Assembly: GCF_000716715.1 (NCBI RefSeq)
Contig: NZ_JNYJ01000044.1
Span: forward strand, 8,983 to 72,982
Origin: Dactylosporangium aurantiacum
GTDB lineage: Bacteria > Actinomycetota > Actinomycetes > Mycobacteriales > Micromonosporaceae
Length of the DNA stretch: 64,000 nt
Direction of reading: 5' to 3'
In this document: positions 59,245 through 64,000 of the stretch, piece after piece
How positions within the stretch are numbered: position 1 is the stretch's first letter
Layout: every line of letters begins with the position of its first letter
The notes under the pieces: model-generated
Database searches by the model: none
What the model saw: the letters and a program-made list of their open reading frames with translations, nothing else
What the model was told of the DNA's origin: nothing
Program-made: the position numbers and the translations under genes

Positions 59245-59555
59245 GGTTCCTCCTTGCTGTCCGCCGGCTCTTCCTGTTCGGCCGGCGAAGTCTGTTGGGC
59301 AGCCATCACGTCGCGCAGCTTCGATGCGTACGCGAGAGCACTGTCGCTGAGGTGCTCGGCCGCGCGGATCGCGGTGTCCCAGCGCCCACCGAGCCCGAAG
59401 TCGATGACCACGGTCATGTCGTCGTCTTTGAGCACCAGGACCGGGTCGCCGTCGTCGTCGACCGCGAGCCAGGACCGCAGCGTCCGGACATCCAGGTCGA
59501 GATCCGGTTGTGGCGCCACAGGCACCTCCGCCACCCGGAAGGTTGTCGCCCTCAT
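59235..59555 (-). CDS. Uncharacterised protein coupled to DUF397
   Basis: A 106-residue acidic protein starting MRATTFRVAEVPVAPQPDLD, with RSWLAVDDDGDPVLVLKDDD and GRWDTAIRAAEHLSDSALAY. It overlaps the DUF397 gene, so they are made together. No family recognised; proteins of this kind are frequent upstream of DUF397 genes. Confidence 0.6.
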   Translation of the reverse strand: MRATTFRVAEVPVAPQPDLDLDVRTLRSWLAVDDDGDPVLVLKDDDMTVVIDFGLGGRWDTAIRAAEHLSDSALAYASKLRDVMAAQQTSPAEQEEPADSKEEPCR

Positions 59556-59595
59556 CGCTCGCCTCCATTCGGCCTGAGTCGAGTTCTTCTCTGCT

Positions 59596-59811
59596 TCACG
59601 TCGCGTCCGAGCGGTACTGAATGGGCACGCCCAGGCAGTCGGGACAGGTCTTCCGCACGTACTGACGCGGACCCTCTGCCGTTGCCAGTTGTCGCCGGGG
59701 AGAGGCCACCCGCCAACCCCGACCCTCACAACCTGCACAGCGAGCAGGCCGCACGTCAGCACCTCCTGGAGTGACACCCGTCTGAGACACACGACAAGCA
59801 TCTGAAATCAC
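59596..59811 (-). CDS. Small zinc-knuckle-like protein
   Basis: A 71-residue protein from the GTG at 59811. CAGCEGRGW at about 25-33 and CPDCLG at about 56-61 form a pair of CxxC motifs like half of a DnaJ zinc finger. Such proteins occur beside XRE/DUF397 groups on actinomycete elements. Function unknown. It is divergent from the XRE gene. Confidence 0.55.
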   Translation of the reverse strand: MISDACRVSQTGVTPGGADVRPARCAGCEGRGWRVASPRRQLATAEGPRQYVRKTCPDCLGVPIQYRSDAT

Positions 59812-59926
59812 CTATGGACATAGGAGGTCCGCGATGTAGTCCCCTTGTAGTCCCGCCAGTAGTCCAGGCCCTGTGAATGCTGTATTCGGGCAGCTACATT
59901 GGGTGCTGGAGTCGGGGAGGGCGGGC

Positions 59927-61183
59927 ATGACCAGCACGAGTTTGGGTGAACAACTCCGTCGGCTGCGCGAGCAGCACGGCCTTACGCAACAGGAGTTCGT
60001 CGACAAGCTCGCCGCGCAGGCATGGACCGACCTCAACGAGCGCGTCGGCGTCGACCGCCAGATGGTGTCGAAGTGGGAACGTGACGTCAAGGCCCCGGAC
60101 CGGCGCTACCGCCGGCTGATCTGCACCTTGTACGGCATCACCGAGCAGCACCTCAGCATGTCGCACCCGACGGTCGTGCCAGTTGTGCAGCACGCGAGCA
60201 CCGGCAGCGTTGATGCGCTATTCGAATCGCCGCTCGACATCGTCGAGCGCATGCAACGCCTGACCTCGTCCAACGCCGACGACCAGACGACCGCCCAGTT
60301 CGACGACGCCATTGACTCGATCGTCGAGCTGTACGAGCAGCAAGGCCCCGAGCCGCTCGTCAACCACGTGGTGCGACAGCGCCAGCATGTGCAACGAGTC
60401 CTGGATGGATCACAGCGCCCGCACCACCGCGAGAAGCTGTACCTCATCGCCGGCAAGCTGTCCGGTCTGCTCGGCTACATGGCCGTCAACCTCGGGAAGT
60501 TCGGCGCCGCCAGCGCGTACAGCAAGGAGGCGTTTCAGCTCGGCGAGTTCGCCGGCTCCACCGACCTCCAAGCCTGGGCACGCGGCACGCAGAGCTTCTG
60601 CGCCTACTATGTCGGCGACTACCGCACCGCGGTCGACCTTGCCCGCGACGGCCAGCGGTACGCCAAGAACGGACCCCAGGCGATCCGCCTTGCCAGCAAC
60701 GGCGAGGCCCGCGCCCTGGGCAAGCTCGGCGACGTCCGAGGCGTCGACGAAGCCGTCCAGCGCGCTTACCGGCTCGCGGAGCAGTTCGAGACCCCGGCAG
60801 GCGTATCGTCCTGCATCTCGTTCGGGCTGTACAGCAACGCCCGTACCGCTTCGAATGCCGCGACCGCGTACGTCGACCTCGGTTTGCCGGACCGAGTGCG
60901 TGAGTTCGCCGACCAGGTGATGCCGGTTTTCGAAGCGTCCGAGTCGCGCTGGAGCCAGTCGCTCGTTCGGCTCGACATCGCCAAGGCACTCATTCTGGCC
61001 GACGAGCCGGAACCCGAGCAGGCCGCCGGCCTGGTCGTCGAAGCACTCACCCTGTCCGCCGAGCGGCCGATCCTCTCAGTCCTCAAGCGCAGCCGGGAGT
61101 GCCTCGACGCAGGTTCACGCTGGTCCGGCACCGCCGCGTTCACCGAGGCCGCCGAGACGCTGCGCGCGGTACAACGCCGCTGA
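59927..61183 (+). CDS. XRE regulator with C-terminal TPR-like repeats
   Basis: A 418-residue protein. Residues 5-70 are an XRE helix-turn-helix (LGEQLRRLREQHGLTQQEFV, then VDRQMVSKWERDVKAPDRRY). Residues about 130-410 are helical pairs of the tetratricopeptide kind, such as GKLSGLLGYMAVNLGKFGAA and FCAYYVGDYRTAVDLARDGQ. This plan is common in actinomycetes for regulators acting with DUF397 proteins or binding peptides. The ATG at 59927 has GGGGAGGG just upstream. Confidence 0.8.
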   Translation: MTSTSLGEQLRRLREQHGLTQQEFVDKLAAQAWTDLNERVGVDRQMVSKWERDVKAPDRRYRRLICTLYGITEQHLSMSHPTVVPVVQHASTGSVDALFESPLDIVERMQRLTSSNADDQTTAQFDDAIDSIVELYEQQGPEPLVNHVVRQRQHVQRVLDGSQRPHHREKLYLIAGKLSGLLGYMAVNLGKFGAASAYSKEAFQLGEFAGSTDLQAWARGTQSFCAYYVGDYRTAVDLARDGQRYAKNGPQAIRLASNGEARALGKLGDVRGVDEAVQRAYRLAEQFETPAGVSSCISFGLYSNARTASNAATAYVDLGLPDRVREFADQVMPVFEASESRWSQSLVRLDIAKALILADEPEPEQAAGLVVEALTLSAERPILSVLKRSRECLDAGSRWSGTAAFTEAAETLRAVQRR

Positions 61184-61207
61184 CCGCCGGACACTATCCT
61201 CGCCGCT

Positions 61208-61843
61208 ATGGATCGAGTGCAGGAAGACTGGGAACGCTTCTCCGCGCTCACCACCATGCAGAACCACTGGGACCGCCCAGGATGGACACCCGGTCGCCGG
61301 GCCTACTATTGGTACCTAACATGGGACTCGCCCGATCTGCGCGATCTGGCCGAGCAATGCCAAAGCCAGCTTGAACTTCCCTACCTTGACCCCGTCCCGC
61401 TTGATGCCCTGCATCTCACGATGCCGAAATTGGCATGGGAAGACGAAATTAGCCCCGCGGAAGTACAAGCGGTCATCAGGCGAGCGACCCAGCATTGTGC
61501 GTCGTCGAAATCGTTTACATTGAAGGCTGGGCCACTCGCGGGCTCACCTGGTGCCGTTCGTTTCAGCGTGACCCCATGGGACCCAGTGCTCGACTTGTAC
61601 CAACGCCTTAGGTTGGCGAATCTCGCTGATCGAACCGATGATTCCGTACCTTTTCGTCCACATATCGGAGTGGCGTACTGCAACAGCAGGCAAACTCCTG
61701 ACTTGCTGATACCGAAGGTACAGGCGCTTCGGGAACTTCCAACCGTCGAACTGTACACAGCGTCTGTCGACCTCGTGCTGCTGCGTCGTGAAGGAAGGAC
61801 CTACAGGTGGTCGACTTGTGCGACCGTTCCCCTACTTGTATGA
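61208..61843 (+). CDS. 2'-5' RNA ligase family protein
   Basis: A 211-residue protein with the two-histidine (2H) phosphoesterase fold: ALHLTMPKL gives HxT at residues 69-71 and PFRPHIGVAYCN gives a second His near residue 155, with GV in place of xT. Members cut or join 2'-5' or 2',3'-cyclic phosphates in RNA or nucleotides; in defence settings some remove cyclic oligonucleotide signals. Substrate unknown. GC falls through the gene. It follows the XRE gene by 24 bases. Confidence 0.75.
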   Translation: MDRVQEDWERFSALTTMQNHWDRPGWTPGRRAYYWYLTWDSPDLRDLAEQCQSQLELPYLDPVPLDALHLTMPKLAWEDEISPAEVQAVIRRATQHCASSKSFTLKAGPLAGSPGAVRFSVTPWDPVLDLYQRLRLANLADRTDDSVPFRPHIGVAYCNSRQTPDLLIPKVQALRELPTVELYTASVDLVLLRREGRTYRWSTCATVPLLV

Positions 61844-61905
61844 ACGGTTGACGATCGGCCCTTTTGTGCCGTCTACTCTCCTTCGGATAAAGTTTTGCTC
61901 AACGA

Positions 61906-62802
61906 CTACGGACAGATGCCCAAGATCGGCCGCTTGCTGTCCGATATGAGTGAAGAGATAGGTCGATGGTTAGAGTCTTTGAGCCGACATGGTGTCGTAC
62001 TAGTCGCTTCGGCGGTCTCCAAGTTGTAGATCCGGCGATCATGCTCGTTCATTAGAAGCATCTGCTGATCGTCTTGATCCAGAATGTATACGGTCTGATG
62101 TGATCCATCTTGACGAGTCAAGTCCATTGGTGGAAGCCACATTGATGCTGGGAGCACGTAAAGGTTGACGAGCAGAAGGCCGAGGGTTCCCAGGAGAGAA
62201 GGTGCCGCAACTTTTCGATCCCTTCGTCGATCGAGCCACTCGAAGAGCAAGTCGATGCCAATGATCCCGGCTATTACAGCAAGGAGTAGTAGAAGACCCT
62301 GCCATGATGTCAGCAGGGCTGCTACTCCCGCAGCGGGGATCGCGAAGCGTAGGCCGAAATGAAGATCTCGGAATGCTCGCGTGTCGGGTGCGTATCGACG
62401 CCTACTCACAATCATGTAACCAGTGATGGTTAGAACCAAGAATGGCCCCGTTTGGGCAATGGTTGCCAACAAGAAGGAAGCGACGTCCATCGTAGTTAGC
62501 AACACCAGAACAGTGGTGGAGTCAAGTTCAGAAACTCGTGCGATTCGGAGGACTGCCAGAACGAGGGGGATTGCAGCAAGAATTAGACCAAGATGCTCCC
62601 TGATCATCGAACGCGTCGCCTCTGCTGCCCACGCGCGATATGCATTTCTAGCGGCGTCACCTGAATTGCCTGCGGCAGACTCCTCGGTTGGCGAATCACC
62701 GGACGCTGGCGGCGTCGACGTCTGGCTGTCTACACGAGTATCTTCCACCACAACTTCTTCCTCGCCTTCTGGCTTCACGGAAACGAGCAGCGTCAGCGCC
62801 AC
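61906..62802 (-). CDS. Membrane protein with C-terminal soluble domain (paralogue 1)
   Basis: A 298-residue protein. A hydrophilic N-terminal 80 residues is followed by four or five helices (IREHLGLILAAIPLVLAVLR, VASFLLATIAQTGPFLVLTI, LLLLLAVIAGIIGIDLLF) and a soluble tail TVYILDQDDQQMLLMNEHDR. The tail resembles that of the next gene upstream, so they are probably old duplicates. Codons are AT-richer than the AICE core. The GTG start overlaps the upstream stop by ten bases. No family recognised; possibly a sensor or a toxin-immunity type cargo. Confidence 0.6.
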   Translation of the reverse strand: MALTLLVSVKPEGEEEVVVEDTRVDSQTSTPPASGDSPTEESAAGNSGDAARNAYRAWAAEATRSMIREHLGLILAAIPLVLAVLRIARVSELDSTTVLVLLTTMDVASFLLATIAQTGPFLVLTITGYMIVSRRRYAPDTRAFRDLHFGLRFAIPAAGVAALLTSWQGLLLLLAVIAGIIGIDLLFEWLDRRRDRKVAAPSLLGTLGLLLVNLYVLPASMWLPPMDLTRQDGSHQTVYILDQDDQQMLLMNEHDRRIYNLETAEATSTTPCRLKDSNHRPISSLISDSKRPILGICP

Positions 62803-63716
62803 TCCGGACAGTTCACCCCACCGTTCGACTTCTGCCGGCCAATAGCCGTAGCGACCGTCTTTGTCGCATTGCGCGACTTACACATTTCGCGGCTTTCGAT
62901 TTGATCCTTTGGAACATACTTGAGGTAGCGACCATCTTGTAAAAGCACAATCAGCGAGTCGTCGTCTTGCCCTACAACTATTCCGTGATATTGGGCGGTC
63001 GACGTGGAGATCATTTCATCGGGAGCCCAAGGATCATCCGAAATTACTTGCAGTAGCACGAAGGGAAATAGAGTCAGCGCCGCAGCGCTGGCAATATTGC
63101 GACGTCTCGTCCGCATATACTCTTGAGGAGGAACTTGTCGGCCGGTACGACGAGCAGCTTGCTGCCAATATTTGTTTGCATATGCATAGCTAACAACCGT
63201 AATCGGGCCGAGTACCACGGCATACCACGGAGCGAAGTTTAGAAGTACACTAAATGCAGTGATCATGGCTGCCCACAGAAACGGTGTAAACGCCTTACCC
63301 AGCCCTGCTTCTTGGCGAGCCAATCGGTACTCCACCAGATGAACGGTTCCGTAAATTAGAATCCAAGGAAACTGTGCAAGCAGGATGGAGGCAATGGGAG
63401 GGATGTAGCCGGACGCTTGAAGTATGGAGATGGCAAGATTGCCGTCTCCGTGTGCGACGCGGACAAGCTTAAGCATTGCCAATGTTACGGCGGCGACAAT
63501 CAGCAGTTGGGCAGCGTGCGAGAAGCCAAGTGGTTCCAATTCAACCCTTAGGCCCGGTGCATCAGATTGCCTCGGACTCTCCACTGCCCCGGTTTCGCTG
63601 TGTTGGTCACCTTCGCTTCGATGATCACCTAGAGCGGGAGCTTGAGGAGGAGGGTCTCCCGGGTTGATGGGAGGAGTGGACTCCGTATTGTTTTGTTCGC
63701 TAGCGGGCGTGGTCAC
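62793..63716 (-). CDS. Membrane protein with C-terminal soluble domain (paralogue 2)
   Basis: A 307-residue protein. The first 65 residues are Pro/Glu-rich and disordered, then come four or five helices (AAQLLIVAAVTLAMLKLVRV, IASILLAQFPWILIYGTVHL, WYAVVLGPITVVSYAY), then a basic loop and a last helix (NIASAAALTLFPFVLLQVI). The soluble tail YHGIVVGQDDDSLIVLLQDG runs parallel to the tail of paralogue 1. The GTG at 63714-63716 is the start. It is the first gene of the pair; no function can be assigned. Confidence 0.6.
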   Translation of the reverse strand: MTTPASEQNNTESTPPINPGDPPPQAPALGDHRSEGDQHSETGAVESPRQSDAPGLRVELEPLGFSHAAQLLIVAAVTLAMLKLVRVAHGDGNLAISILQASGYIPPIASILLAQFPWILIYGTVHLVEYRLARQEAGLGKAFTPFLWAAMITAFSVLLNFAPWYAVVLGPITVVSYAYANKYWQQAARRTGRQVPPQEYMRTRRRNIASAAALTLFPFVLLQVISDDPWAPDEMISTSTAQYHGIVVGQDDDSLIVLLQDGRYLKYVPKDQIESREMCKSRNATKTVATAIGRQKSNGGVNCPEWR

Positions 63717-64000
63717 ACGAGCATGTTATCGATGTTCACGCCAGAGTGGAGCGACACAATTATGTCGGTTTTGAGCGATTCGAGCAAGCCAAAGACTGCT
63801 TGAGCGGTCCTCCACCGGGGGCTGACAAATCGCTCTCACCTCGCAAAATCGCCAACGACAGTCGTGACCGAAGCGGCAGCAGTGCGGAGGTTGCCGAATT
63901 CGGCTGTACTAGATCAAGGCGCCTTCGGCGCAGCCCGGACGTGGTCGCCCGGCTCGGCGTGCAAGCGGCGCCCGGCGCAAGCGCCGGCGCCGTAAGCCCG
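63717..64000. other. Intergenic end of window with GC-rich hairpins
   Basis: No gene seen. Two hairpin-forming stretches are present: GCGCC-TTC-GGCGC near 63931-63945 and GGCGCCCGGCGC-AA-GCGCCGGCGCC near 63967-63992. They may be terminators or part of the element boundary. No tRNA 3' end is found. Confidence 0.4.

Larger units (their letters stand above)
51144..64000. mobile_element. Actinomycete integrative conjugative element (AICE), left part
   Basis: The order int-xis-rep-small gene-spdB-small gene-tra-small gene-pra-korSA matches pSAM2-type AICEs, which replicate by rolling circle and move as double-stranded DNA through one FtsK-like pump. The integrase gene abuts the tRNA-Arg 3' end, the usual attL. 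I find no second copy of the tRNA 3' end up to 64000, so attR lies outside the window. Cargo past 61 kb is AT-richer. Confidence 0.85.

Noticed and set aside
63717..64000. Right end (attR) of the AICE
   Set aside because: No copy of the tRNA 3' bases is present; only GC-rich hairpins were found.

Overview
The window is high-GC actinomycete DNA. Strong GC bias at third codon positions, frequent GTG starts, ATGA/GTGA gene overlaps, DUF397 and tetratricopeptide XRE regulators, and a pSAM2-type integrative conjugative element all point to Actinomycetota. Micromonosporaceae is the most likely family, but that is inference and no species can be named from the sequence.

Positions 1-17.1 kb look like ordinary chromosome. 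They hold the end of an NRDE/TANGO2-like gene, two membrane glycosyltransferases that share an upstream direct-repeat site, a DUF3533/ABC-2-like membrane protein, an enoyl-CoA hydratase overlapping a GCS2-type glutamate-cysteine ligase, remains of a SigE-family sigma factor locus, a DUF4407 protein, a GHL10 glycosidase-like protein, SPW, CsbD and DedA proteins, an ECF sigma factor divergent from an RluA-type pseudouridine synthase, a YciI-like protein and a CPBP-like membrane protein. Two long intergenic stretches carry small GC-rich tandem repeats.

Positions 17.3-51.2 kb look like a defence island. The left edge carries a decayed copy of the 5' half of a tRNA-Arg(CCT) gene (17333-17368), in the same orientation as the intact tRNA-Arg(CCT) at 51106-51181. 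Inside are an unknown gene, a PD-(D/E)XK nuclease-like gene, a DUF6308 gene with a truncated partner, an Abi/HEPN gene, an HsdM-HsdS-like fused methyltransferase, and a complete six-gene BREX type 2 (Pgl) operon on the minus strand (pglW-pglX-pglY-pglZ-brxD-brxHI). Every junction in that operon is a 4-base stop/start overlap. To the right of BREX lie a HicB-like gene interrupted by a stop codon and a second mobile module: tyrosine integrase, excisionase, two replication-relaxation-like proteins and about 750 bp with two different families of short iterated sequences. These are followed by an XRE gene, a toxin-antitoxin pair with a perfect 12-bp inverted repeat upstream, a truncated XRE antitoxin and an EcsC-like protein.

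Positions 51.1 kb to the window end are an actinomycete integrative conjugative element (AICE) inserted at the 3' end of the tRNA-Arg gene: integrase, Xis, RepSA-like initiator, SpdB-like DUF2637 protein, FtsK/Tra translocase, Pra-like activator and KorSA-like GntR repressor. Three copies of a likely KorSA operator are visible. Its cargo includes a DUF397/XRE regulatory group, a 2'-5' RNA ligase-like gene and two related membrane proteins with AT-richer sequence. The right attachment site is not in the window.

The BREX genes are probably one translationally coupled transcript giving phage defence through methylation by PglX, with PglW, PglY, PglZ, BrxD and BrxHI. The neighbouring nuclease, HEPN and methyltransferase genes may be separate defence units or an unrecognised one.
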